NCBI RefSeq assembly: GCF_037975245.1
Contig: NC_092575.1
Span: forward strand, 1,615,001-1,679,000
Source of the DNA: Apostichopus japonicus
Taxonomy: Eukaryota; Echinodermata; Holothuroidea; Aspidochirotida; Stichopodidae
DNA: 64,000 nt
Direction of reading: 5' to 3'
Part shown: positions 22,901-35,772 of the stretch, one piece after another
Position numbering within the stretch: position 1 is the first letter of the stretch
How the letters are laid out: every line of letters begins with the position of its first letter
Translations under genes and position numbers: made by a program
Notes under the pieces: model-generated
What the model saw: the letters and a program-made list of their open reading frames with translations, nothing else
The model's database searches: none
Told to the model about the DNA's origin: nothing

Positions 22901-24154
22901 TTTTCAAAACCTCAGGTGATAGTAGTAGTGGTGAAATCAATGATAATTTGTTATCACCTCTGTTAGAACATGTCTGAAATATTCAATTGGTTTTGAGATG
23001 AGGAACTTGTCTTAAGGGAGGTTCGACTTATCTGAAAAGATTGCATCTATCGATAATCGTGTCTAGTCATGGCTGAACTATTTTAGTCCATGGGCTAGCA
23101 GGACCCACCAAGCACCCCCCCCCCCCAGACTCTCCGCGAGTGGTATCATTTTGTTCAGGAGACCCGTCCAAACAATATTTTGCATGTTACCATTGAAAAT
23201 GTTGGGATCGACTCTGCATTTCCGCCATTTTCCAAAATGGCCGCCATTTTGAACTATTTTCACCCATATCTCGGCGTCTAAGGCTCATAGAGTTATAATT
23301 CTGGTGTTTATACTGAGATATGGGTGAAAATAGTTCCAAATGACCAGTCTGGGGGGGGGGGGTGCTTGGTGGGTCCTGCTAGCCCATGGACTATTTTACT
23401 CTCCCTTTAATTTGCAGACCAGCTACCATTTCCATCCGAGTGCACTCAGAACCATCCAAACCTTGGAGACAGCACTCACCTAAACTTGCTGTTAAAACAA
23501 GAAAGAGACCTACAACAGCCTTCACCGGGTACCGTTTTGCGACATGCACTAAATTGTTTATTTCACGTAAAATTATTAGAATAACGACCAGATTATGTAA
23601 GATTACAGACAGAGCAAAATATAGAACAATAGATAGAACAATAGATAGATAGACAGACAGACAGATAGGCAGATAGGTAGATAAGCAGACAGTTATACAG
23701 ACGGAAAGACAGACAGATAGCTAGACAGATAGATAAGGTATATAGACCTAGGGGATAATACCCACCTGAAATTGTTGAAAAGACAAGAACTACCAAAACA
23801 GCAAGGTATGTATGGCCGTCTGTGGCTTACATCTGAATTATTAACATTATTATCCATGTACAACAGCAGCGTGAAATCAACCAAAAGTGGTGTGGTCAAT
23901 AACTGCAAGTATCTATAACTTTATAAACACGATGTCCAATACGTATAAGCAATTCAGTCCTGGTAAAAATTGCCTGCTTTTCTACAGTTAGCCATGTTAA
24001 TTGATTGACGTTGTAAATATTTCTTCCAAATTAAGTCTCCAAATTATTCATTGCGGGGGTTCGATTAAATGAACTATTATATAGAGTTCTCTGAGTGGTT
24101 AGATGTACTGAAGGAGGCAATAAATTTAAGTTTGAATATAGATGATTTTTTTTT

Positions 24155-25570
24155 TTGGGGGGGGGGGGTCTTTCTCAACATGCGGGACTTGGTTCAAAGG
24201 ACTGTGCTTGCACAAATGAGCTAATCCCCATATATACAGCATAATAACCCATGTAACAAACTGTTAGGAATCCTCCAAAAATTAGCATAAACTTGCAGTA
24301 CAACAACACATCTATGTGCAAATTCTGCTTGCAGTACACAACAAAAGTTATCCACGAAGTTTTGGACTTATAAGGAAAGCAGTCAAAGAAAATGAATTAC
24401 TAGCAAGTGAGATGACACTGCGCAGGCGGTCTCTCAAGAGATTCAAGTGATTGCGTGCATGTTCAGGTCCTCACATGTGATTATTTCATTATCTTTACAA
24501 TGTTACACTGTATAACAGAGACAATCAATAAGCCTTTGGGCCCGTGACCAACTCATATTCAATGAATGGAAATATGACCTGCGAAATCATATTCATACTG
24601 ATCCACAGGAATCAGTCACATGAGTAGAACAAGAACCCCCTGTAGTCATAGTTTATGATAAAAGTAAAGTATTTTTAAATATATTTTCTTTTGTAGAATT
24701 CATCCCATGGCTTTCAGAAAAGGGAAAGCCAGTAATTTATCCAAGTGATGACATGGCGCGCAGAACTTAGAAAGGACGGATAGTAACTCATCCCACAGAC
24801 GAAACTTGAATAAGCAAAAGCCAAACCCTGATAATCTGGACGTAGTGTGCCGTATATCAACTATTCGAGACGAAAGGGATGTCCACCTTATTCCCAGATG
24901 TAATACTCTACATAAAGTGTCCATCCAGTCGATAACTGTCTTGTATACACGCACTGTAGATGGAATTGAGACTTTCCATCACCGGATATCAGTAAAAGGG
25001 TAACAGACGTGTCTGGAGTTATGGAGACCAGAGTTATCTCCTCTTGGTCATGGTGTGCTGGTTCCACCAGCATAACATTTTAATAGTATTACAATCTGAT
25101 ATAATCAATACAACTAAGGGGGATTTCAATGCGAAAGGCTCAGTATAGGCAGGGACGTGGCTAAGGCCTAATGATTGGGGGGGGGGGGGTGTTGTGGCTG
25201 AAATTCCAACTGGATGGGTTTTGGAGCCAGAGAATTCCGACTGCTGCCTTGTACCCCCCCCCCCCGTACTTTTTTCCGATACATTTGTACCACTGGCCCT
25301 CACTTCACAAACTTATTAATCACTCTGGCTAAGCAAGTAAGCAACTGAGTATCAGTTATCTGCTTGAAGGCTATATAGACTACTAACTACAAAAGCAATG
25401 TTATTGTAAACAAGGGGAAACCATTTTTCCAACAAATTATATTCGACGACATAGTGAATTACCAAAAAAATACAGTGCTTTATACTAGCACGCTTAATAT
25501 TATTTTCTTTTTTGGGGGGGGGGGGGTGTGGTGCTATTTATCACTCACATGAACAAATTTCAATTGTTCA
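24155..25570. other. Intergenic stretch upstream of SPAG5 with one unexplained open frame
   Basis: No gene could be confirmed. From about 24752 to 24993 a plus-strand frame without stops encodes a peptide of ordinary amino acid composition (NPDNLDVVCRISTIRDERDV..., ending HHRISVKG), with no good start codon and no match I recognise. A decayed exon or transposon fragment is possible. G- and C-runs flank the rest (25178-25189, 25255-25265, 25515-25526). Confidence 0.25.
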
Positions 25571-25574
25571 CTTC

Positions 25575-25990
25575 ATTCCAACTGAACATTTGGAACGAAG
25601 TGGACAGTTAATCATTTTGCAGAAAAATGTTGAGTTGAAGAGATACGATAAATTGTCAATTAAACATTTTGCAGAAAATTTTTCAACTGCTCAGTGGGAA
25701 TGAAGTGAACAATTGAATTTTTTGCAGCAAAATTTCCAATTGACGAGATATGATAAGTTGTCAATTAAACATTTTGCAGAAAAATGTCCAATTGACGAGA
25801 TATGATAAGTTATCAATTAAACATTTATCAGCCGGAAAATTGTTCAATTGCTCAGTTAAAGCAACTGAGCAATCCAACATTTTTCTGAATTTTGATAACA
25901 TTTTATCTTGTTATCTAAACAATTTACTGAAAAAATGTCAACTTATGGGGCAAAGTTTTTCTTATGTTGATGGCACTTTCGAGCTTCCGT
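25575..25990. repeat. Degenerate ~60-70-bp tandem repeat
   Basis: Five to six units built on gagatatgataagttgtcaa, ttaaacattttgcagaaaaa and ttcaattgctcagt follow each other with variable length. Open frames crossing it are repetitive and not considered genes. Confidence 0.65.
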
Positions 25991-26000
25991 AGATTAGCAT

Positions 26001-26600
26001 TATAAATTCATAATGACACAGGCTGGAATAACCATGGACCTCAATAACAGGCTTCTTTTACTAAATGTGATATATACACCAACATAATATATATGACATA
26101 TGTTATTGTCAAGTTGAAATTTTGTGTAAAGCATGGTTTTTTGAACCCTGGTGAACTCAAACGACCATTGACCTCCAGACACAACAATAGGCTTCTTGTA
26201 TTCAATATGGTACAATTACATACCAAATATGCGATCTGTCCAAGCTTCCTTTGCGATATTATGTTTAGGAAGGTGTTTTAGTGTAAAGAGACATGTAAGA
26301 GAGGAGTGAAGTAAATGTTTGGCGTTTCTGAACTTCAAATAACCTTTGACCTCCACCAAAAGATATAATAGGCTCCTTAATGTGGTACATCTACAAACCA
26401 AATATGAGACCTGTCCAAGTTTCCTTTTTACAAAACTTCCACGATTGAACCTGTTATCCCAAAAAGACCTTTGACCTCTACCAAAATCAATAGGCCTTTT
26501 TACTCAATGTTATACACATGCAGGCCAAGTATGAGATCTGCCAAAGCTTAATGTTGAGATATCATGTTAGAAAGACTTTCCTGTAAACGTGTAACGAAGG
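26001..26600. repeat. Diverged ~145-bp tandem repeat, about four units (copy B)
   Basis: Counterpart of 3948-4740 in copy A. Two units carry direct-repeat-1-like nuclear receptor words: TAACCTTTGACCT at 26340-26352 and AGACCTTTGACCT at 26465-26477. They lie about 0.9-1.0 kb upstream of the SPAG5 start codon. Function is not implied by sequence alone. Confidence 0.6.
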
Positions 26601-26944
26601 TGCAGTAAGAGGGAAAATCACGAAGTAGCAAAGGTATGTACGCAAAACGTTCAAGTTAGACCTATCCATGTAATTAAGTTGACATGCTTGCCCATTTATC
26701 AAACAACGCAAATACATGAATGGTCACTTCACTCCACTTTGCTCAAAATTCAACACTCGTTTCCCTGTCACCACGATGTCTGGAAATTTCTTGTAATAAC
26801 AAAAAAGTCTGGGTTAGAACTTTCCAAATCTTTCACAAAAGTGAACGTTTAATTCTATGCTATGTTACTGATGAGATTGAAGTTTCTAATGTAAGCTAAT
26901 TGTAGTTTGTTCAATAATTAATACAACACTATGCAGTTCGAATC

Positions 26945-27188
26945 ATACTAGAAGTAGTAGTAAGTTGAGTCTCGTCTATCCGACATGCTCAGTGATTAAC
27001 CTCCGCCACGTATCACGATCTTGCGCAAGGTTTATTGCTTCCTCGAAGTTGTTAATATTAACGTCCTTAAATTGCGACTTCATGTTTCCAAGCAAGGTAG
27101 TCACGGGCCTTCATACTGGTTAGCAGTAAGTCTCAGTGCTTCTCTTAGCAACCTTTGCTGGAACGTCCTCGAACCATAGCATTTAGAA
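26945..27188 (-). mobile_element. LINE 3' end, 5'-truncated insertion
   Basis: Minus-strand translation ends NNFEEAINLAQDRDTWRRL followed by ITEHVG and a stop at 26976-26978. A D-R-x-x-W-R-x-L box followed by a nearby stop is the usual C terminus of many LINE reverse transcriptases. A short TAG-repeat tail adjoins it on the left. Copy A lacks the insertion and reads straight through, and AATCAT flanks the insertion on both sides in copy B, consistent with a short target-site duplication. Confidence 0.75.
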
Positions 27189-27373
27189 AATCATTTTGAC
27201 ATATTTTGCGTTCCATAGTACAGTACTAAATTGACCAATCACGTATCGCGACGCTGTGGTAATCTACATATTGAAGTTTTTTAAACAACCACAACAAAAC
27301 TGGACAACACAGGGAGCTTTTGCATCTATGTAATGATACTTACGATTGCAAAGTGCGAGAATATTCATCTAGT

Positions 27374-27436
27374 ATGTTCTCTACACCAAGAAGGAAGATT
27401 CATGTGTATTCTGGGAAAGAAAACAAAACACCCAAG
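27374..27436 (+). CDS. SPAG5: SPAG5-like exon 1 with KEN box
   Basis: Encodes 21 residues beginning MFSTPRRKIHVYSGKENK and ends in phase 0 at a GTAACT donor. The KEN tripeptide is the recognition box of APC/C-Cdh1 substrates, and the first residues are basic with two TP sites. This ATG is chosen because it opens the exon, is kept in the duplicate at 6810 and joins in phase to exon 2. An in-frame upstream ATG exists at 27320, but that extension is not conserved in copy A. Confidence 0.7.
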
Positions 27437-30400
27437 GTAACTAAATTATTTTTTTTCGTAGTTGTAATTCTAGAACTAGGCTACCACGGTTTACTACAAG
27501 TTCTAGGCCTAGCCTAGGCTTCTACTAGTAGCATGGTGGGCTCATAATTGACGCACTTAAGGATTTGATCAACGATGTCTATCAAGGAAAAATCCAAATC
27601 ACTCAACTGTATGTGTTTTTCATATGTGTAGTTCCTCAGAAATGTTATGAAATCAAAATATTTAAGGTTCTGTGCTTATGCACCGTACAATTGGGCAGAA
27701 TTTGACCACAAAATGTCTGCCGTGTCAAGTTCTTTCATACCCCTAAATTGACACATTCGTCGATAAGCTAACTGTAGTTTAGGCCTTAGTATACATCCAT
27801 TGACTTTAGATGCTGTTTACTATGCTCTGAGCCTCTAAGCTCAGACAGGTTAGGTCCTAGAGAATAGTGTTATCATATTGAGGTAATGTTGGTTATTTTT
27901 AGGATGTAAGATTTCCAAATGCCCAAAAAACGTGCAAAACTGGGGGGAGAGGCTAAAAAATAACTCTACCTTCGTACTTTTTCGTGAAATTGGCTCTTGC
28001 TGTAGGCTGTCAAGGTGAAATTTTGGATTTTTTAGGGGTGTCCAAACTTCGCAATGCTGACTATACTAAGCACTGCAGTAACAGGCAAACCTACAGAGGC
28101 TAGTTTTGAAGAGTTACGTTACATTAAATTACTGTGGCATACCGTAGGGTAACATGTACACTGATACTTCACTAACCTAGTCACATACAGCTTATTGATT
28201 TATAACCTAGACATTTATATGTGGTACAGTAAGGTGGACAGTCAGATAGGATGGTATACTATATTGAAACTTCACAATACTTAGACTGAATGTACTGTAG
28301 ACCTGCATGTATGGGCTACGCTTAATGTTTCTTGAAAGGAGAGGGGTAATGACGATTTCTCACTCTAATCTTTAAATAGTAACAAAGGATTAGCACTTGA
28401 TGTACCATATCTCAACAGGCATTGAAGTCTATTGGGAAAGAGACCAATGCAGTAACCAGGACACGTGACTGCAGGACACCGCTCTCTGATGTGAACAGAA
28501 AGAGATGCTTCCACAATCAAAGGAAAGAGACCAAAGATGATACCACAGTTTGTAAAGCGGAGAAAAACGATCAACAGAGATGCTCAGTAAGAAATGGAAG
28601 GTACCGTACATGCTAGAATCAGTATTTAAGCAATATTTAGACAACAAAAAAAAGACGGAAAAAAACATTCATATTTATATATGAAATGCAGACATCAATA
28701 TTCAGCAGAACTCAGAGAAAGGTGCAGTAACTGCAGTATAGATATTTTAAAGTGTACTGTAGTGCTCTCTCAGCATCCAAGATATTGGAGCCACGTAAGT
28801 AACTTCCAGCATAAACTTTAAAACGTACTGTAATGTACATGTAGCCGTCAGGTAGAGTACATCATTATCTCACACACCACAAAATACCTACATACATGTA
28901 CTATATATACCTGAAAAAATTGTGGTGAGTCGCTAACAAGATGAATGGTATATAAGCATAATAAGCCACTTCCATAGTAATAAGTTATATCTCTCCTTTT
29001 TATGTCTGAGTGCATATCTAGTTTGCTGCCGTGGAACACAGACCCACAATTCAATAAGAACATGGTGCACATTATATGGTCAAATAATGTTGATCGTTAC
29101 AGTATTGTTGCCTAGTTCTTAACAGGAAGAAAAATAGCTACGTAACCTAAACCAGAAAATACTTAAAGAGTTAACATATAAACATTACATAGCTTTAAAT
29201 ATGTTGATGTTTTCTCATCTTCAGCAACTAGCATTGTAATCTTGTCAGTATTTTTAGTGGAGAATGAGTTCATCTTTTATCACATTTTCATTGCAGTATT
29301 TGTAACATGACTGCTTTTGAGGTTTATGTAAAATCTTGTTAGTATTCTACAGTAAATTGTAACTTGAAACTTCCAAACTATTGTATTTGCTATGTATTTT
29401 ATAAATTAGGGAAAGTACCCTTCCTTCTGTTTAACCTGTAACAGTAGCTTTACTTTTGTTTGTGGTTAGAAGTACATATTTCTTAGTGGAATTCTTTCTC
29501 CTGTTTCTCAACAGATTACAAACTAGTAAAACGGAGGAGAAGCCATTTTCTGATAGAGGGGGTCTCCTTACGGACGATGTCGACAGTCACCAGGATGGCA
29601 AGAAAATAACACAGGTTTGGGAAACTTCAAGCAGAGTCCTAAAATAATATGTCCAGTAGCTCTATAATACTTGTACAGTACATCATGGATGAATCTTAAC
29701 CAATGTACCCTTAAATCTTTATGACCATGGCTTTATGAAATTTTAATTTCAAACAATGGAAGTAAATCTTGAAAATATCCTACAGTAGTTGGTTTTGCAT
29801 GTGATAGATAAAGTAAATAAATATTTCAAAACAAAGGTGTCTGGGCGACAAACATTTTAGATCTATAAACCTTTCAGGGATGACCAGTGCATTTTTCTGA
29901 AAGCAAGCCATCGACTTAGTTTCAATTGATTGTTACTGTTACAATACATGCATGCATCATGTTTGTTATTACTGTAAGTTTTTAGGTTTAGATAAAAAGT
30001 TGAGGAATTCACAGAGGTATTGAGAGCTTCTTTAAGCATTACAATATTTCTGGACATATATCAAAACTTAGTGAATGTTACAAACAAACATCATTTGTTC
30101 TTAATGAAACTTTGTATCTCACCTCCCCCCCCCCAAATCAACTTACACACACACACACATGGTATTACACCGCCTAAATCATAACCTGTCCACCCACCCG
30201 TCCCCCCTTCTCTCCCTTCAAATAACATATACATGTACAGTATGCAATTTACAGCAAATATTGCCATCATGCTACTGTATGTAGCCTTAACAAAATTTGG
30301 TCCCCTTGAAGATTAAGTGCGGTTGCTGTACTTTACTATAACCAAGTATTTTTTTAAGTATTTTTTCCTGATCTATCACATTGACACTCTCTGTTTTTCA

Positions 30401-33400
30401 CCAATCAAATTTTCAGCTAACTGATGTGTTATTGAGGCCGCCATCTTCGTTTAAAGAGACGGTGGCGTTGTTGTCAGCTACCATCTCCCCACTCCATGAA
30501 GATTCTTCGTCAGTCATCTCCTTGACCTCCTTGGACTCAGAGAGTCCATCTCCCGAAGAAGAAGATGAAGAAGCAGAAATCAGCCTTCGGGCAGAGGATC
30601 TGGTATGTGAGGCTATTAGAAATGCAAAGAGCCAAGTAATAAAAGAAATTAATGACTGCCCAGAAGGTAGCATTAACAACCGACAAGCTCAAGAAGAATG
30701 TTTAGCTACCCCTCTGCAAGAATTTACATATTCCACTGATTACCTAACAGCTGATACATTCCTTAGTGAAAATGGTGAGGAAACATTGTCACCCTGTGAG
30801 GCTGGATTTTCTGATGTTGTTTTAGATGGAGAAACCTGGAATTGTGGGAGAAGTTCAGAGGAAACAGATAGAACGGACAGTTCAGAGGGTTCGGAAGAAT
30901 CTTTCGAATGCGATAGTTCTTCTCTCCCGGAAGAATCAAGAAAAGGCAACAATGAAATGGAGTTCTTAAATTTGACAGATTCTGGTCTGTCAGTCAATTT
31001 GTATGAAGACAACGAAACAACGGATGACATTTCTCTTGACAAATTTCTGATTTTCCAATCCCAACCAGTATGCGAAGAGAGAGACAAGAGTCACAGGAAC
31101 TTATTTCTTTCGGTCACACCATCCAAAGTAATGCTGAGTGCTCCTCAGCTACTGCCAGTGCCAGAAATGGAAATATCTAATCCCAATTCAGAGTATGAAA
31201 TTGCTAAATCTGCTGGGAATCTGTGGAATGCTCAGGCCTCTTTCCAACTGGTTGATTATTGCACCATTGCATCTCCCTTGTTGAGATCTGAAATCAGTGT
31301 AGAAGGGGTCAATGATGATAGTACTGTCAGTATTGAGATAGGTAAGGGGAGAGACATGGCAGAGACGGACAGTATTGGAAGAGTTTCTGCCACACCAAAG
31401 ATTGCTGTCGGGGTCAACCGGGACTGTGGAACCAGTCCAGTATTACAAAGCAACCGATCCTCGATGACCACGCCGGTTCAAACACTTCACCAACAGACCG
31501 AAGTTACCCCCAAGATTCACAGTGATCAATCGTGCAACACGACCCCGGTCCATGTCACGCATACTTCAACAGTCATGACACCTTGTGAGTTAATGAGCCA
31601 ATCGTGTAACACCTCGCCTGTTACCATGGTTTCAGTAGAGACTGCAACTGAGCAACAATGCACGCATGATATCGGGGTTGGGGAGAGTGTAGCAACAACA
31701 TCTGAAATGGCAACTCAAAGGACACCATCGCATGTTCAGGACAAGGGATGTGGTACATCCCCACCTGCAGTTCAGAACTCCTGTCAAATGACGTCACCGA
31801 TTCCAAGTGAGGACGCAGAAACATCAATGACCCCAATCTCTGTTTCGCCAGTTCGGTACGTTTATTTTTGGCTCACACAGCTAGTACACCCTAAATGTAC
31901 AGAAGTTAAAGTTTTAGGTTTACTTTAGGAAAATCTACCTCCACATAAATCCCTCTGATTGGTCTGCTTATTGTTTACTGTCCTCTGATTGGTTGTTTAT
32001 GTTTGCCATATTATTGATGCTTTATTTAAGTTAAAAATATCTACTATATTCTTTAAAATAAGATTATCTCTCTTAATACAGCTCTGAATATTTTTACTGG
32101 TATGTCTTGTGTACTTGACAGGTTGACCGGCTTCTCCCGCAAATCAGAGAACAGTCTTGCCCTAATGGAGCAGATGAAAACGTCACACATCTCCAACAAG
32201 CTTCTGAGGAGGGAAGTGTCTGCTCTGAAAAGAAGCAAGACCAAGTGGGAGGAACATCTCCAAAAGGAACAGCTTGAGATGAAACAAAAGATGTCAATGA
32301 TGCATCGAGAGAAGGCCGTCATCCTTGAAACTGAACAGACAGCCAAGGTCAGTTGTAATTTAGTTTGCTATCCTCTCACCACCCCTACTGTAGTTTTGGT
32401 GAATCTTTTGGGGTGTTGCAATATCAAATTCCTATGTAAAATAAAGACTGGTAAAGAGTTACTGTATTCTTGCTTTTGTCTTTACAGGTTGCTGCTCAGG
32501 GTGAGATTGATGAATTGCTAGCCCAGGTTGGACAGCTGTTAAACCAAATGGGAGATCTGGAAAGCAAGTTGCGTCAGGTAATGGCCACCCACCATTAAAC
32601 TGTTTTTACTGGTCATAATTTTAATGGAATTTCAAATCCGATGTCGTTGTTCTTTGCAATGGCATAGTGAATTCTTTCTGGAGACAAGGGAGGGGGGAGG
32701 AGGGGGCAGGGGATGGGTTGTAGTGTAATCTCCAGCTCATTTGTGACTGGAGGGAATGCTGGGCTTCAGTACTAGTTCTCTTTCCCATCCCCCCCCCCCT
32801 CACTGTGCTATTTTTCCTGTGATTTAAAAAGAGCAGTTTTGTAATTTGTGTACATAATACTTCCTGATTTTTACAGAAAGATGAAGATATCGGTAACTTA
32901 CAGAGGCTGAATGATGAGAGAAAGAGGAAATATTGCGATGAAATCAAGGAACTTCAGGACGATCTCTGCATGACCTACAAACAGCATGAAGTAGAAGTAG
33001 GTGGATAAGAGAGTTTTGTTATGGAAGGCCAAAAGTACTCGATACTGTAACACAAGTTTAACCGATTCGTGGCCGATGTGAAAGTATTATTCACAGTATT
33101 CTCATTGGAACTGGAAAAGGAAACATGTTCAGTAGTAGAATATCGGAGAATTCTCAGAAGTAAAAAAATAAAATTGTCTTTCCGTTCTATTATGACAATA
33201 TTCAAGGAATGCAGAGATGCCTCAGAGAGTAGTCTGTCTCACAATTTGTTTTGATTTGATTTTAATTTTTTTTCTCTCTTTTCTTAATTTTCTGGCAGGT
33301 AAGTGAACTTACAGAGAAGTTTGAGCAACAGGCTTGTTATGAGAGACTCTACCAGAAAGCCATGGAGAAGAATAAATTACTGGAAGGTGGACTAGAGTCA

Positions 33401-35739
33401 TTCTCAAAACTTGAAGATTCCTTACAGAGAGCTGCCAAGTTACAGGTATCACAACAAAGATCAAATAAACAGCGTTTTTTGTTTTTGTAAAGTAGGAGTC
33501 CATGCATTAGTAAACATTTGTCAATCCGTGGACATCAAAATCAGGCAGTTAAGATTTAATCAGAAAGTGAAGTCGTTGTATAGAATAATGATATTTTAAC
33601 TGAAGGAATGAAAGAAATAAAAACACAATGATGACATCTGGCAACTTTTAAAATCTATGCAGTCAGTCAATATTTCTTACACAATGTAACATAAAAGGGA
33701 GATCTTGTGGCATTTGCAAAAGGTCTTTTTAATTTGATGATTTGGAAGAGTCTTGATAAAAACTCATGTTTATATTTGACTTCTTTGTCTTATTTTTCCT
33801 TTCTTGCAGTAACCTGCATTTTCCTCTGTGGACAGTTTAGTTCAGATGATAGATATGTTTTCTAATATTTGCCTCCTATAGATATGGTTAGCATAAAATA
33901 TGCACCTTATGTTGTCAGCTCTAAAGCCTTTTTTTTTAATATATTTTTTCATTTCTTGTTTTCATTTGACAGGAAAAGATGCCAGTGGTGCAAGAAGCGT
34001 TTTCGTTGGTAAAATCTCTGTTTGAGCAGACGTTAATCGACAAGGCCAAGTTGACACAGAAGGTTTGTAAATATTCATATTCACAGGCCCAGAGACTATT
34101 ATTCATGTTTTGTGTCTACTACCGGCCAGGGTTTGAAGCGGTTTGGCGGGGGGGGGGGGGAGGGGGAGGAAGGGGGAGCTGTGACAAGTATCATCTACTT
34201 TAGGATACATGGAGAGAGTAAAAAGTATATTTGATTGAATGCTGGCCGGGAGGCTTTTCTACTTTATTCTGTAACCCAGGTTCTTCCTTCGCACAGTTTG
34301 AATGCTCTTCATGTAGCAGAATTAAAAATTAGACAAAAGTCTGAATTAATCTTGTCAGCAGCTGTTCACTAAGTCGGAGAATCAGTATTGTCTCAATGTA
34401 ATCAGATTTAATAAGCGGCTAAATGTCTTTCAAACCTCTGGCTGTATCGTTCATGACAGTTCTGGTTCTGCTCTGATATTATTTTCAGACCAAGGAATTA
34501 GATGACAGGACAGAGAGATTCGATCAGGATAATGAGGCAAGACTGACAGAGCACCAACGACTAGTTGAGGAGAACGAAGAACTAACCCTGCGCATCGAGG
34601 AAGAGGAGAAGAAAGTTCTCTTTGCCGAGGCTGAAAGAGAGAGAATCCAGGAGCAACTTCAAGAGACAGAAGAAGCAAACGCTAAACTCGAGACGGAGGC
34701 AAAGAATTCCCTGGGTGGTAATTACCTCTTTAAGCAAACCTGACGTCACGTTTTGATCGTTGTGATCTTATTTTTAGTGATTCTCTGTAGGTTTTGAAAC
34801 AAAAATGTAACATTACTGGTGAAATGAGTATAGTCCTCTTTAACACTTGTTTCTTGACATTGAAGACATTTTGTTCTGTAACTATCAATAAAAACAGACA
34901 TTTAGGAGTTTTGTGACGTCATTTTGCAAAAAAACGATATTTAATCCTAAAGTTATCATTATCTTGCCCAGAAATTGAAAGCTTCAAACTTGAAAAGGAA
35001 ACTCTTGAGAAGAACTTTGAGGATTTACAAAATGCTGAACAGTTAGCTGCGGCTGACAGGCGTGATGACCAGGAGAGGCTTTCTAGCAGAATCAGTGACC
35101 TGGAAACCAAGAACAATGAAATGTCTGAGACAATGGAGAAGCTGAACGAGGACAATGGAAGGTAATTAATGTTTTACAAAGAGTTAACTTTAGAAGAATA
35201 GATTTCAAATGGTTGGACATGCCCTGAGACAAGTACCAACATCCTTCATTAATTCCACCTCATTAGACAGACCTAATTTGTTAAAGAGACATGGTTGAGG
35301 TGTTAGTGATGAGGCATGGCATGGTTGTGGGTTCATTGCTTTTGCAGAACAGTGTTCTCTGAAGAATACCTGTAGCATAATGGTCTAGCCCCATCACATT
35401 CTTTCCATACCCTTCATTACACTTTATGTTAGTTTGTCTCAAGTTCATTAAGACTGAAATGGCAAGAAGCTAGAAAGTCTTCTTTCCATGTGTTACTTTT
35501 TATTCATCCTGTTCTTTGCCATGAAATGGGATCGATACAACCGCACAAAGATTCATCTGACTTTTCTTCTTTTTTTTAATTCGGACAATAAGTTGTGATT
35601 TAAAGTGATTTTAGCTGAAATAATTAAACTGATTTTTAGTTTTTGCTCTTGGAATCCATTCTATGAATGCAATCAAATCAACTTGCCCTTGGAATCTATT
35701 ATAGCACTGTGATCTTTTGCAGAGCGCTCTATCAAATAC

Positions 35740-35772
<33 letters not shown>

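Larger units (their letters stand above)
17054..23740. repeat. Tandem array of a ~1.25-kb unit (four full copies plus a truncated first copy)
   Basis: Unit junctions (ttaaattagccgatagttgt) are at about 18713, 19959, 21209 and 22456, with an earlier diverged one near 17255. Full-unit spacing is 1244, 1247 and 1258 bases, and units are nearly identical except for poly-C/poly-G lengths and a few substitutions. The first copy (17054-18123) lacks the right part of the unit. Its 5' flank (17054-17255) is repeated at 18124-18712, where about 385 bases are added. Each full unit ends in a TAGA/CAGA tract. Confidence 0.9.
23745..28355. repeat. Segmental duplication, copy B (upstream and first intron of SPAG5)
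   Basis: Collinear with copy A at 1930-7270. It contains the working first coding exon of SPAG5 at 27374-27436 and continues without break into exon 2. Insertions absent from A include a LINE 3' end at about 26945-27188 and a stretch at about 27530-28080 in intron 1. Confidence 0.75.

Noticed and set aside
28581-28600. Earlier donor GTAAGA at 28587 for SPAG5 exon 2
   Set aside because: Using it puts a stop codon four codons into exon 3; the GTACCG donor at 28601 keeps the frame.
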